From contig CALVNR010000004.1 in the NCBI GenBank assembly GCA_944349905.1, positions 1 through 64,000 on the forward strand: a stretch of DNA of 64,000 bases, read 5' to 3'. A program made the position numbers and the translations under genes. The notes under the pieces were generated by a model. The model was given only the letters and a program-made list of their open reading frames with translations, was not told where the DNA came from and ran no database searches. The stretch is from an uncultured Clostridia bacterium. Lineage in GTDB: Bacteria > Bacillota > Clostridia > Christensenellales > UBA1242. Of this stretch, positions 26,183-35,181 are shown one piece after another (the stretch's first letter is position 1; the number at the start of each line of letters is the position of its first letter).

Positions 26183-27916
26183 ATGGAAATTTTCGCAAAA
26201 GGACAATTGTCTTTTATGATGTTAGATTGTCTTTTGGATAGAGATTTTTATGGTTTAGATTTTATTAGTGAAATTTATAAAAAATCTAACGGACAAATTA
26301 ATTTAAAAAAACCAAGTGTTTATTCAAATCTTACTAGAATGGAAAAACAAGGTTTTGTTTCTTCTTATACCAAATCAAGTGATTTTGGGCCAAATAGACG
26401 TTATTATTCTATAACTGAAAAAGGAAGACAACTTTATAATCAATTAAAAAATGACTTTCAAAGAAACAATATAAATGTTTATGGTAGCTCTATTAAACAA
26501 GAAAATTTATTTGAAAATGATAGAAGTCAAATGAAAAAAGAAGTAAGCGACCAATACTTGGAAACTTTTGATGAAGTTGATAATAGTTCTGAAAATGATT
26601 TTTTTGATTTTTCTTCATTAAATGAAAACAAAAATGGTGTTGAGGATAACCAGAACCAAATGGATACAAGCGATTTTGTTGCCAATGATTCCACTACTGA
26701 AAATGCACGCGAAGAGATGGATAGCAATATTGAGATTGAAAATGAAAACATTAATTTTGTTGAACAAAACGAAAAAGTTTATGAGAATCCAGTGCAACAA
26801 GAAAATAATGTAGACAATGAAATAAAAAGTGAAAAAGTTGTTGATAAAGTTGATGATGGTGTCTTTGTGGATGTTGAACAAGTTAATCAATACAATCAAA
26901 GATTGTATGATATTACAAAAGATATTAATAAATATAGAAAAAAGAGAAGTTTTGCAGAAGATCAAATTGCTATGACGGTAGAGACTCCTTTGCAATATTC
27001 TGAGGAAAGAAATAAAGCAAACATTGAAGCTTTTAAAAATTCTTTGATGGAAAATAAAAATAAATATTCATATCAAAGAATGGATGATGAAGAATTTAAG
27101 AAAGTTAACAGAGATTATAATCGTTCTTCTGCTGAAAGCAGTAAAATTGCTGGAAATACATATTTTGACAATAAACCTGTTGAAGAAGTTGTTGAAGATG
27201 ATGGGAAATTTATAACAAATCGTATTGCAAATGATGAATTGTTAAAGCCTAAAAAAATCCAGCCACCTAGATTAAAAATTTTGCAAAACGATAAAACTGA
27301 TACCCTACCTCCTCCAAATAGAGATAGCAAGATAGACCCTTCTCATAAGGAAATAATTTCAAGGTTATATGCAAAAACTAAAGATAATCAAGAGCAAAAT
27401 TTAAGAAACGATTCATTGTATGATTACCAAGATTTAACCGATTTTTATAAAGAACAAAGTATTGAGTTTAATGAATACAAAAAAACTAATTTTGAAGTAA
27501 AACACAATACCAATAAATTATACTTTATTCAAAGTATTATTGTATTTCTTCTTTTGGCAGTGGCTTCTGCTGCTACATTTATCGCTTTGTACTTTACAAA
27601 TTGTTTAAATCCTACTTATAATTTTTTGTATATTGTCTTACCTGCCCTCGAACTAATTATTGTCGCAATAAAATTATATAATTATAAATTCCATACTAGT
27701 TGGATACCAAAGCAGTTGATATCTTTTTGGCAAGTTTTAGGATACACTATTTTATTAATAGGTGCAGTTGTTGGAGTAAATTTTATTTTCGGTTTAAATA
27801 TTGCTGATTTTAAATTGTTTGCAACAACATTGATTTTGCCTATTATAATGATAATAATTGCGTTGCCAATAAGTTATTTGATTAAAAAAGGATTATTAGT
27901 TAAATTTTGGCATTAA
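26183..27916 (+). CDS. PadR-type winged helix fused to a membrane domain
   Basis: 577 aa. Residues 1-90 are a PadR-like winged helix: FMMLDCLLDRDFYGLDFISEIY, then LKKPSVYSNLTRMEKQGFVSSY and a wing GPNRRYYSITEKGRQLYNQL. A long acidic, Asn-rich and probably disordered linker (100-440) leads to four predicted transmembrane helices (about 445-470, 476-498, 508-532 and 540-562). This predicts a membrane-tethered transcription factor. An upstream ATG at 26135 overlaps the promoter, so the start is the ATG at 26183 with AGAGGTG. The gene is monocistronic with repeats in its upstream region. PadR proteins are normally soluble, ~110-180 aa. Confidence 0.8.
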   Translation: MEIFAKGQLSFMMLDCLLDRDFYGLDFISEIYKKSNGQINLKKPSVYSNLTRMEKQGFVSSYTKSSDFGPNRRYYSITEKGRQLYNQLKNDFQRNNINVYGSSIKQENLFENDRSQMKKEVSDQYLETFDEVDNSSENDFFDFSSLNENKNGVEDNQNQMDTSDFVANDSTTENAREEMDSNIEIENENINFVEQNEKVYENPVQQENNVDNEIKSEKVVDKVDDGVFVDVEQVNQYNQRLYDITKDINKYRKKRSFAEDQIAMTVETPLQYSEERNKANIEAFKNSLMENKNKYSYQRMDDEEFKKVNRDYNRSSAESSKIAGNTYFDNKPVEEVVEDDGKFITNRIANDELLKPKKIQPPRLKILQNDKTDTLPPPNRDSKIDPSHKEIISRLYAKTKDNQEQNLRNDSLYDYQDLTDFYKEQSIEFNEYKKTNFEVKHNTNKLYFIQSIIVFLLLAVASAATFIALYFTNCLNPTYNFLYIVLPALELIIVAIKLYNYKFHTSWIPKQLISFWQVLGYTILLIGAVVGVNFIFGLNIADFKLFATTLILPIIMIIIALPISYLIKKGLLVKFWH

Positions 27917-27917
27917 T

Positions 27918-27953
27918 AAAAAAAATCATCTTTTATATAGATGATTTTTTATT
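27918..27953. terminator. Bidirectional terminator at the strand switch
   Basis: The stem AATCATCT/AGATGATT (27924-27931 and 27939-27946), with A and T runs, separates the two convergent gene sets of the window. Confidence 0.85.
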
Positions 27954-29181
27954 TGTCTATTTCTTTTAACATCCAATCTATATATACCCCATAACCTTTG
28001 GTTGGGTCTTTTAAAAACACATGTGTAACTGCACCAATTAGTTTTCCGTTTTGTAAAATTGGTGAACCACTCATTCCTTGAACTATCCCACCAGTTAATT
28101 CTAACAATCTTTTGTCAGTTACTCTAAAAACTATGCTTTTGTCATCAGCTGTTTTTTGACTGTTTGCTTTTATGATTTCTATTTCATATTCTTCTCTTAT
28201 ACCACTTACGCTTGAAACGATAGTTGCTTTTCCAGGTTTAACGCTCAGTCGTCCACCTACCTTTGCTGTTAAATTTGCATCAATCATATCTAAGTTTTCT
28301 TGGTATTGCCCTATAATTCCGTATTTGGTATTTTTTGTTATAATTCCATTTTTATTAGATTGAACAAATAAACATTTTAATTGTCCAGGTTTGTCCGTTT
28401 TGCCTTTCTCTACTCCCAATAGAGAACAAGAATAAACTTGTCCATCTTTTATTGGAACGGTATTTTCACCACTTGAATCAGTTATAGGATGACCAAGCGC
28501 AGCAAAATCATTCTTATTATTAACAAATGTTAAAGTTCCAATTCCTGATAAATCATCTCGCACCCAAACTCCCAACTTATTTGAATTTGTGTTGTCTTTT
28601 ATACAATTTATTGTTATAGTTTTTTCTTTGTTATTTCTAAGTATAGTTAAGGATAATTCTTTATTTTCTACATTTTTCTCTTCAATAATTGTATTAATAT
28701 CGTCTATATTATTAATTTCTTGATTATTAATTTTTATTATTACATCACCATTTTTTAAAATTTTATTTGAAAATACTTTATTAGTTTTAGAATCAACCAT
28801 TGTATTACTTACAACAATTGCACCTTTTGTAGAAACATTTAAACCTATTGGAACTCCCCCAATGTACACTTCTTCTTCCGGTAGTATTTCTACTTTTACT
28901 TTTTTTATTGGTATTATCCCAAACAATTTAAAAATGATTGTGCCAGAGTTTTCATCTTTTTCGCCAGTTTGCAATATATCGTTTTTAAACTCTACATTAT
29001 ATAAATTTCCAAGTGTTTTTTCTTTATTTAATAATTCTACTTCTTCTAAATTAGTATAAAAATTTTCAGGCAAATTCCCAATATTATTATAAATTACATT
29101 GTTGCAAAGGCAGGATAAAAGAAAAACTATTAAAAATATGTATGCACAAAAAATATTTTTATATTTTCTTTTTTTAATCAT
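27949..29181 (-). CDS. spoIVB: SpoIVB-type sporulation serine protease
   Basis: 410 aa, S55 peptidase family. In Bacillus SpoIVB is made in the forespore and cleaves SpoIVFA, which activates sigma-K processing in the mother cell. Visible are an N-terminal membrane anchor (residues 8-30), a PDZ domain (about 105-195), the catalytic histidine H231 (AALGHPITDSSGENT) and the serine motif QGMSGSP (369-374) followed by GAVTHVF. The ribosome binding site is GGGGGA. In Bacillus the order is recN-spoIVB-spo0A; neither neighbour is adjacent here. Confidence 0.92.
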   Translation of the reverse strand: MIKKRKYKNIFCAYIFLIVFLLSCLCNNVIYNNIGNLPENFYTNLEEVELLNKEKTLGNLYNVEFKNDILQTGEKDENSGTIIFKLFGIIPIKKVKVEILPEEEVYIGGVPIGLNVSTKGAIVVSNTMVDSKTNKVFSNKILKNGDVIIKINNQEINNIDDINTIIEEKNVENKELSLTILRNNKEKTITINCIKDNTNSNKLGVWVRDDLSGIGTLTFVNNKNDFAALGHPITDSSGENTVPIKDGQVYSCSLLGVEKGKTDKPGQLKCLFVQSNKNGIITKNTKYGIIGQYQENLDMIDANLTAKVGGRLSVKPGKATIVSSVSGIREEYEIEIIKANSQKTADDKSIVFRVTDKRLLELTGGIVQGMSGSPILQNGKLIGAVTHVFLKDPTKGYGVYIDWMLKEIDK

Positions 29182-29204
29182 TTCATTTATCCCCCAATAA
29201 AAAA

Positions 29205-29238
29205 AATAGACTAACTTAATACAATAAGTTAGTCTATT
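29205..29238 (-). terminator. Terminator after the 29266 gene
   Basis: The 14-bp perfect stem AATAGACTAACTTA and its complement (29205-29218 and 29225-29238) is followed on the minus strand by T8. It separates the 29266 gene from spoIVB. Confidence 0.85.
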
Positions 29239-29265
29239 TAATTATATTATTTTTATACATAGTAT

Positions 29266-29754
29266 TTATTGCTTTTCATCTTGCTCATAATATTGTTTAA
29301 TAATATCAGGTAAACCATAAATTTCAATTTGTGTCATTTTGTCTTTTGAAAATTCTATAAATTTTGTTATTTCTTGTTCCGTCTTAAAATAGAAATTGTT
29401 TAAATTGTTGTTTTCAACTGCGTTTTCTTGTGAAAAAAATATAATTGGCTTTCCGTTATTATAATTTACAACGTTTGTGTAAGCCTGAGCAAAAGCCCAG
29501 AAATCATTATTTTTTTCAAAATAATAAAATTTTGTTAAAACATCATTTTTGTCAAATTCATCTATAAATGTATCCACGAATTCTTTTGTTGCATTTAAAC
29601 GCATTAAATCATCTTCAAATTCTTCTCTATCCCAGTCATTGTCATCATAATAACTTGAATAAGAACTTTCTGGATTTTCAGCTTTTAAAGTTGCGGCTGC
29701 TTCTTTAAATGAATCATATTGAACAATAGTTTTGCTTTTATCGTTTTCTGACAT
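29266..29754 (-). CDS. Hypothetical acidic protein
   Basis: 162 aa, strongly acidic (many D, E and N) and rich in aromatic residues, with no signal peptide or membrane helix. The middle (YYFEKNNDFWAFAQAYTNVVNYNNGKPIIFF) reads as alternating strand and helix. I do not recognise the family. GAGAGG lies about 10 nt before the ATG. It ends in its own strong terminator, so it is a separate transcription unit between spoIVB and yebC. Confidence 0.65.
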   Translation of the reverse strand: MSENDKSKTIVQYDSFKEAAATLKAENPESSYSSYYDDNDWDREEFEDDLMRLNATKEFVDTFIDEFDKNDVLTKFYYFEKNNDFWAFAQAYTNVVNYNNGKPIIFFSQENAVENNNLNNFYFKTEQEITKFIEFSKDKMTQIEIYGLPDIIKQYYEQDEKQ

Positions 29755-29843
29755 AAATAATTAACCTCTCTTCTTCTTTTGTTTTATACATCATCGTATA
29801 TTTATATTTTATACCATTTTGTTTCAAATATCAATAGTTTTTT

Positions 29844-30578
29844 TTATTCTTCATCAGGTAAATTTACATTATGATATACTTCTTGTACATCATCCAAATC
29901 TTCAAGCATGTCAATCATTCTATTGAATTTAACCATTTTCTCTTCATCAAGGTCAACGTAATTGTCAGGAATTAATCTAGTTTCTGCATTTAATATTTCG
30001 TATCCACTTTGTTTCAGCCCTTCTGCAACAGAATTGTGTTCATTAGGATTTGTTATGATTTCGCATATTTCATCATAATCAACAACATCTTGTGCGCCTA
30101 GGTCAAGAGCTTCAAGCATTAATGAATCTAAATCAAAATTATCAGTTTTTTCAACTTCAACAATACCTTTGTTTTTAAAAAGGTAACTAACGCAACCTGT
30201 TGCGCCAAGTGAACCACCAAATTTATCAAAAGCATGTCTAACATCACCTGCTGTTCTATTTTTATTATCTGTAAGGCATTCTACTATGACAGCAGACCCA
30301 CCAGTGCCATATCCTTCATAAGTGCAACTTTCGTAGTTAACACCACCAACTTCACCAGCAGCTTTTTTAATACTTCTTTCAATAGAATCGTTTGGCATAT
30401 TATTTTGCTTTGCTTTTGCTATAACATCTCTAAGCTTTGGATTTGATACAGGGTCAGAGCCACCAGCTTTAACTATAACTGCTATTTCACGGCCTATTTT
30501 TGTAAATATTTTTCCACGTTGTGCATCGCTCTTGCCTTTTCTTGCCTGTATATTGTGCCATTTAGAATGTCCTGACAT
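29844..30578 (-). CDS. yebC: YebC/PmpR-family protein
   Basis: 244 aa, three-domain YebC fold. Start [34 protein letters not shown] is the family hallmark, followed by [17 protein letters not shown] and the YEGYGTGG loop. It was long called a transcription factor; recent work links YebC proteins to rescue of ribosomes stalled on proline stretches, which would fit with EF-P also being present. An upstream in-frame ATG (30590) contains the GGAGG ribosome binding site, so the start is the ATG at 30578. Confidence 0.95.
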   Translation of the reverse strand: MSGHSKWHNIQARKGKSDAQRGKIFTKIGREIAVIVKAGGSDPVSNPKLRDVIAKAKQNNMPNDSIERSIKKAAGEVGGVNYESCTYEGYGTGGSAVIVECLTDNKNRTAGDVRHAFDKFGGSLGATGCVSYLFKNKGIVEVEKTDNFDLDSLMLEALDLGAQDVVDYDEICEIITNPNEHNSVAEGLKQSGYEILNAETRLIPDNYVDLDEEKMVKFNRMIDMLEDLDDVQEVYHNVNLPDEE

Positions 30579-30614
30579 ATAAACCTCCATAAATATTATT
30601 TTTGCTATAAGTAT

Positions 30615-30643
30615 ATGATAAATAATTTTTAAATTAAAGTCAA
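30615..30643 (-). promoter_or_regulatory. Promoter of yebC
   Basis: On the minus strand TTGACT (30643-30638), a 17-bp spacer and TATCAT (30620-30615). The -35 overlaps a 7-bp inverted repeat (AAAGTCA/TGACTTT) that may act as a weak terminator for the upstream methyltransferase gene. Confidence 0.5.
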
Positions 30644-30654
30644 TTATATGACTT

Positions 30655-31386
30655 TTATTTTAAAGACTTTGAATAAATTTGATACATAATAATTGCACCA
30701 GAAATTGCAGCATTCAAACTTTCAACTCCTTTTTCCATAGGAATAGAAACAGTTTTGCAACAAATTTCTGAGATTTCCTTGCTGACGCCTTGCCCTTCAT
30801 TCCCTACGACAACACCTATTATATCGTTGAAATTGCATTTAAAAATGTTTTCTCCGCTCATGTCAGCTTTTAAAAGTTTAAGTTTGTTTTTTGTAGCATA
30901 ATCTATAAATTTACTTTTAGATACTGATATGATTTTTGATTGGAATATCGTCCCAACACTGCTTCGTATGAGTTTAGAGTTTGTTGGATTAACGCTGTCA
31001 ATTAGAAATATGTGTTTGAAACCACATGCTGTTGCAGTACGAATTAATGTACCAACATTGCCAGGGTCTTGCAAATTGTCCATTACAAGAAAATTTGTTT
31101 TTGGTAATTCTAAATCAACATCTTGTATGTATTCTGCTACACATAATACCCCCTGTGGTGTTTTACAATCTGAAAGTTGCTCTATTGTTTTTCTGTCCAC
31201 AAGAAAAACATCACATATATCTCCCCAAAGATTTAATTTTTCATTTTCAACCAAAATAATTTTAGGTTTTATACCGTTGGATATTGCGTCTTTTATTATT
31301 TTTATATTATCCAAAAAAAGCAAAGAACCGTTTTCTCGTTTTTGCTTTTTTAAATCTTTAATTAAATTGTTGCTTGCTTTAAGCAT
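30655..31386 (-). CDS. SpoU/TrmH-family RNA 2'-O-methyltransferase
   Basis: 243 aa. It methylates the ribose 2'-OH of rRNA or tRNA using S-adenosylmethionine through a trefoil-knot fold. Motifs: [20 protein letters not shown] (motif 1), [14 protein letters not shown] (motif 2) and [23 protein letters not shown] (motif 3). The N-terminal substrate-binding domain spans residues 1-95. In Firmicutes this gene (ysgA-like) is often next to rplT, as here, where its ATG overlaps the rplT stop (TAATG). The exact target nucleotide is unknown. Confidence 0.9.
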   Translation of the reverse strand: MLKASNNLIKDLKKQKRENGSLLFLDNIKIIKDAISNGIKPKIILVENEKLNLWGDICDVFLVDRKTIEQLSDCKTPQGVLCVAEYIQDVDLELPKTNFLVMDNLQDPGNVGTLIRTATACGFKHIFLIDSVNPTNSKLIRSSVGTIFQSKIISVSKSKFIDYATKNKLKLLKADMSGENIFKCNFNDIIGVVVGNEGQGVSKEISEICCKTVSIPMEKGVESLNAAISGAIIMYQIYSKSLK

Positions 31387-31727
31387 TATTTAACTTGTCC
31401 TACAAGTGCAGAGAATGCTTCTGGTTCTCTTACAGCCATATCAGCAAGAACTTTCCTATTAAGTTCTATATTTTTGCTTTTAAGACCAGCGATAAATTTA
31501 GAATATGAAATTCCATTAAGTCTGCAAGCTGCATTGATTCTTGTAATCCAAAGAGCTCTGAAATCTCTTTTCTTTTGTTTACGACCAATATATGCGTATT
31601 GACCGCTTTTCATTACTTGTTCTCTTGCTGTTCTGTAAAGTTTAGATTTTGCTCCTCTATAACCTTTTGCACTTTTAAGGATAGAACGGCGTTTTTTTAC
31701 TGCGTTTACTGCTCTTTTAATTCTCAT
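31386..31727 (-). CDS. rplT: Ribosomal protein bL20
   Basis: 113 aa, basic, needed early in 50S assembly. Start [32 protein letters not shown] and the block [21 protein letters not shown] are typical. L20 also represses its own operon by binding the infC leader, whose candidate lies at about 32448-32615. AGGAGG precedes the ATG; 14 nt from rpmI. Confidence 0.98.
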   Translation of the reverse strand: MRIKRAVNAVKKRRSILKSAKGYRGAKSKLYRTAREQVMKSGQYAYIGRKQKKRDFRALWITRINAACRLNGISYSKFIAGLKSKNIELNRKVLADMAVREPEAFSALVGQVK

Positions 31728-31741
31728 GTTTAAACCTCCTA

Positions 31742-31936
31742 TTATCTAGCCAAAAGGGACTTGATATTTTCAGTATTCTTTCCTGCAATGTAAGACCCTT
31801 TTCTAAGTTTTCTTTTTCTTGCTTGTGATTTTGTTGTAAGGAAGTGTCCTTTTCCTGGTCTTGCAAATTTGATTTGACCATTTGCTGTTACTTTAAAGCG
31901 TTTTTTGCATCCGCTATGTGTTTTTTGTTTTGGCAT
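31742..31936 (-). CDS. rpmI: Ribosomal protein bL35
   Basis: 64 aa, very basic. [46 protein letters not shown] is the family pattern (KTHSGAKKRFK with Cys for Ala). It sits in the conserved infC-rpmI-rplT operon, and GGAG precedes the ATG. Confidence 0.97.
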   Translation of the reverse strand: MPKQKTHSGCKKRFKVTANGQIKFARPGKGHFLTTKSQARKRKLRKGSYIAGKNTENIKSLLAR

Positions 31937-31952
31937 AATTCTTTTTCTCCTT

Positions 31953-32447
31953 TTACTTGTTTGGGGTTATAACTGCAAAGATATTTCTTCCGACATGTTC
32001 TGGTTCTTTATCAAGCGTACCATACTCTTTTAGTCTTGAGCAAAAATCTTTTACAATTTCTATTCCTTTTACTACATAAGCTTGTTCTCTACCCTTCATT
32101 TTCAAAGATACTTTAACTTTATCTCCACCTTTTAAAAACTTTTGGGCACTTGCCAAACGATATTGAATATCGTGTTCTTCAATAGTCATAGACAAGCGAA
32201 CTTCTTTTGTTTCTACTATTTTTTGAGATTTCTTTATCTCTTTTTCTTTTTTTAATGCATCATATTTAAATTTTCCATAATTTAATAGTCTGCAAACTGC
32301 TGGCGTAGAATTTCCAGCCATTAATACAAGGTCTAAACCTTTTTCCTCAGCAATAGCTTTGGCTTCTTCATTTGAAACAATACCGAGTTGTTCCCCATTT
32401 TCGCCAATAAGTCTTATTTGTTGTGCTGAGATTTGTTCATTAATCAA
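31953..32447 (-). CDS. infC: Translation initiation factor IF-3
   Basis: 164 aa. It keeps ribosomal subunits apart and proofreads start codons. The N-terminal domain (INEQISAQQIRLIGENGEQLGI) and C-terminal domain (KKSQKIVETKEVRLSMTIEEHDIQYRLASAQKFLKGGDKVKVSLKMKGRE) are complete. The first codons are TTG-ATT-AAT. AAGGA lies 4 nt before TTG but 7 nt before ATT, so the true start could be ATT as in other infC genes (then 32444). IF-3 represses such starts, giving feedback control. Confidence 0.95.
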   Translation of the reverse strand: MINEQISAQQIRLIGENGEQLGIVSNEEAKAIAEEKGLDLVLMAGNSTPAVCRLLNYGKFKYDALKKEKEIKKSQKIVETKEVRLSMTIEEHDIQYRLASAQKFLKGGDKVKVSLKMKGREQAYVVKGIEIVKDFCSRLKEYGTLDKEPEHVGRNIFAVITPNK

Positions 32448-32615
32448 AAGTTCCTTAAAAATTGTTTTATACCCCTTTTAATAAAAATATAGTGGAAGCA
32501 TAAATCTCCACTATAACAAAATACTCTATTAAAAAATTTTTATAGAAATTATTAAGTTATTACCAATTCAACGCGATTATTGATTGGTGAGAAGTGGAAA
32601 CTTCTACTTTCATGC
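32448..32615 (-). promoter_or_regulatory. L20-type leader of infC-rpmI-rplT
   Basis: The leader is about 165 nt. It begins with a GTAGAAG.../...CTTCTCACC hairpin (about 32588-32612) and ends in a terminator-like stem ATAGTGGA/TCCACTAT (32489-32496 and 32507-32514) plus T-rich sequence. This is the layout of Firmicutes infC leaders, in which ribosomal protein L20 controls read-through. The match is by layout and position only. Confidence 0.6.
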
Positions 32616-32619
32616 ACAT

Positions 32620-32648
32620 AATATACCACATTAGTTTTTATAAGTCAA
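32620..32648 (-). promoter_or_regulatory. Promoter of infC operon
   Basis: On the minus strand TTGACT (32648-32643), a 17-bp spacer and TATATT (32625-32620). The -35 partly overlaps the stop region of the upstream gene at 32649. Confidence 0.75.
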
Positions 32649-33200
32649 CTATTTTTTTGATTTTTTTAAAGTTCTTTCATAAATTTTTCCTAATTTTAAA
32701 ATTATCTTGTTTGACTGCTTTACTGCATATTCTTTCATCAAGGCTTTAAAAAATATTGTTATGCCTGCTATTAGCGCTGTTGTTAAGATTGATATTAAAG
32801 TAATTAATTTCAAATTATCAGTATTTTTTGTAATTGTAATTATTATACATGCACCACCTGCGCCACAAAGTGTGCTACAAATATCTCCTATAACATCTGC
32901 ACAAAACGAGCAGACCTTTTCACAATTTTTGCAGATTGACAGTGCAGTTGTAGAACCTTCTATTTTTTTTAATTTTAAATCTTTAAAATAATCTTCGTTT
33001 GAACTTGCTGCTGCAATCCCTATCATATCAAAAATAGTTGAAATAAAAATAAAAAATAAAATTGCCAATATTGCATAAATAATACCTAAGTTTGAAAAAA
33101 CTACCTGTGTCAAAAAACCAAATGCTATGGACAAGCATAAGGTTGTTATGAACATTCTAATTGACCATGTTAAATTTATTTTTTTGTTTTTTACTTTCAC
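32649..33200 (-). CDS. Membrane protein, CNNM/CorB-like N-terminal region
   Basis: 183 aa with four hydrophobic segments (about residues 14-34, 38-60, 100-122 and 132-155). The block IFDMIGIAAASSNEDYFKDLKLKKIEGSTTALSICKNCEKVCSFCADVIGDICSTL resembles the membrane part of CNNM/HlyC-CorC proteins, whose short Firmicutes relatives are often labelled CorB-like. Several cysteines (CKNCEKVCSFC) are unusual. It starts with GTG; a TATAAT ends 5 nt upstream with no ribosome binding site, so it may be leaderless. The transported substrate, if any, is unknown. Confidence 0.65.
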   Translation of the reverse strand: MKVKNKKINLTWSIRMFITTLCLSIAFGFLTQVVFSNLGIIYAILAILFFIFISTIFDMIGIAAASSNEDYFKDLKLKKIEGSTTALSICKNCEKVCSFCADVIGDICSTLCGAGGACIIITITKNTDNLKLITLISILTTALIAGITIFFKALMKEYAVKQSNKIILKLGKIYERTLKKSKK

Positions 33201-33257
33201 ATAATATTATATGAATTTATAATTTTTGTATGAAAGTCTATTAAAAAAAGAAGAGAT

Positions 33258-33470
33258 TTATATCTCTTCTAATTTATCAAGTGTTTGTTTTATCTGAGTA
33301 AGTTTTCCTTTTGCTTGTGAAAGTTGATTATAACAATTTTTAATCAACTGTTCCCCTTCTTCAAAAGCTTTTATTGAATCTTTCAAAGAGAAAGAACCAT
33401 TTTCAATTTTTGATATAATCTCTTGCAATTTCTCGCATGACTGTTCAAATGACAATTCTTTATTATCCAT
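33258..33470 (-). CDS. xseB: Exodeoxyribonuclease VII small subunit
   Basis: 70 aa. The small helical partner of XseA; together they degrade single-stranded DNA to oligonucleotides. The block LSFEQSCEKLQEIISKIENGSFSLKDSIKAFEEGEQLIKNCYNQLSQAKGKL is the XseB signature. The start is the ATG at 33470 behind GGAGC, overlapping the end of proS by 8 nt. An earlier in-frame ATG (33494) lies inside proS. Confidence 0.95.
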   Translation of the reverse strand: MDNKELSFEQSCEKLQEIISKIENGSFSLKDSIKAFEEGEQLIKNCYNQLSQAKGKLTQIKQTLDKLEEI

Positions 33471-35181
33471 TGAGCTCCTCCATTTCAGTAGCAATTAATA
33501 ATTTTAATTTTTCTTCAAGTTTATCAAGCTCTATCATAATCTTTTCGCCAGATTTTCTTATTGTTATTTCTGCTTGCCCATTTTGAAGGGATCTTGGACT
33601 TATTACAACTCGTAGAGGTATTCCCATTATCTCGCTATCAGTTAATTTTATTCCTGCCGATATATTTCTGTCATCATATAAGACTTCAAATTTTTGTGTT
33701 AATTGGTCATTTAATTTTTCTGCTGTTGCTTTGACATTTTCGTCATCCATACGCAAAGGGCAAAAATATACTTGCCATGGAGTTATAGACATAGGCCAAA
33801 CAAGTCCTTTATCATCACAACTTTCTTCTGCAACTGACGCAAGAGCTCTTCCTGCTCCGATTCCATAACAAGCCATTAAAGGATTAACCAAAGAGCCATC
33901 AGGCATTGTTATTGTCATATCCATAGATTTTGTGTATTTTGTTCCTAATTGGAAAATATTTCCGATTTCAATACCTTTTTTTATGGTTAATGGTTTTCCA
34001 CATATTGGACAACATTCACCTTCATTTACTTTGCTTACATCAAAATATTCAATGTTTGGTAAATCTCTACTTAGATTTACTCCACTAATATGGTAACCTT
34101 CTTTATTTGCACCAGTTACCATTCCACAAAGTCCTTTCAAAGATGTGTCATATATTATTTTTGTGTTTGGTATATTTAAGTTTATACAGCCTATATTGCC
34201 TTTTACAAATCCAGTTTCTGCTAAGTCTTTTACAGCAACTTCTTTACCTACAACTCTTTTTAATTTTGCTTCGTTTACTTCTTTGTCGCCTCTAATAAAA
34301 ATTACGACAGTGTTTGTGTCATCTCCAACAATAGCATAGCAAACTGCTTTTATTGTTTGATTTGATTGTATTTTTAAAAGATGGCAAACTTCGTCAATTG
34401 TTTTTGCATCGCCTGTAAAAACCTCTTGTAATTGCGTATCATCAAAAGTTGGTTTTTGATCTATTGAAGTTGCAACTTCCATATTTGCTTTGTAATCACA
34501 ATGTGGACAAATTACGATGCTGTCTTCTCCTATGTCAGTGAGCAACATAAACTCATGAGCAACTTCTCCACCCATCATTCCAGTATCTGATTTTACTGCT
34601 ATAAAATTTTTCATACCAATTCTTTTGAAAATACGATTATAGCTTTCATAAACTTTTTGATAATAGTCTTTTAATTCCTCTTTATCATAATGGAAAGAAT
34701 ATGCATCTTTCATAGTGAATTCTTTAACTCTAATAAGCCCTGCTCTTGGTCTTGCTTCATCTCTAAATTTCGTTTGGATTTGATATATCATATAAGGAAG
34801 TTGGTCATAACTTTTTATAGTGTTTGAGCAAAGATGAACAGCAGCTTCTTCGTGAGTCATTCCTAAAAGCATATCGTGGTCATTTCTATCTTTAAAGCGA
34901 ACCATTTCTTGTCCGATGGAATAATATCTTCCACTTTTTTCCCACATTTCTTTTGGCATTACAACAGGCATTAAAACTTCTTGACCACCAACTTTGTTCA
35001 TTTCTTCTCTTATAATATTTTGAATTTTTAAATTGACAAGTTGTGCTGGTGGCATTAAAGAATATATACCATTGCATACTTGTTTTAAATAACCTGCTCT
35101 AAGCAAAAAATTGTGGCTTTTTACATTAGTTCCACTTGCTGAATCTTTGAGTCTTTCTCCCACCAATTTACTTATTCTCAT
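33463..35181 (-). CDS. proS: Prolyl-tRNA synthetase, bacterial type
   Basis: 572 aa, bacterial (ProS1) form with the editing insertion (about 220-390) between motif 2 (TKFRDEARPRAGLIRVKEFTMKDAYSFH) and motif 3 (CYGIGAGRALASVAEE). Start MRISKLVGERLKDSAS. The zinc-like CxxC pairs (CPHCD near 225, CPICG near 395) belong to this form. It is placed between xseA and xseB, overlapping both, instead of between rseP and polC as is usual in Firmicutes. Confidence 0.96.
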   Translation of the reverse strand: MRISKLVGERLKDSASGTNVKSHNFLLRAGYLKQVCNGIYSLMPPAQLVNLKIQNIIREEMNKVGGQEVLMPVVMPKEMWEKSGRYYSIGQEMVRFKDRNDHDMLLGMTHEEAAVHLCSNTIKSYDQLPYMIYQIQTKFRDEARPRAGLIRVKEFTMKDAYSFHYDKEELKDYYQKVYESYNRIFKRIGMKNFIAVKSDTGMMGGEVAHEFMLLTDIGEDSIVICPHCDYKANMEVATSIDQKPTFDDTQLQEVFTGDAKTIDEVCHLLKIQSNQTIKAVCYAIVGDDTNTVVIFIRGDKEVNEAKLKRVVGKEVAVKDLAETGFVKGNIGCINLNIPNTKIIYDTSLKGLCGMVTGANKEGYHISGVNLSRDLPNIEYFDVSKVNEGECCPICGKPLTIKKGIEIGNIFQLGTKYTKSMDMTITMPDGSLVNPLMACYGIGAGRALASVAEESCDDKGLVWPMSITPWQVYFCPLRMDDENVKATAEKLNDQLTQKFEVLYDDRNISAGIKLTDSEIMGIPLRVVISPRSLQNGQAEITIRKSGEKIMIELDKLEEKLKLLIATEMEELNG

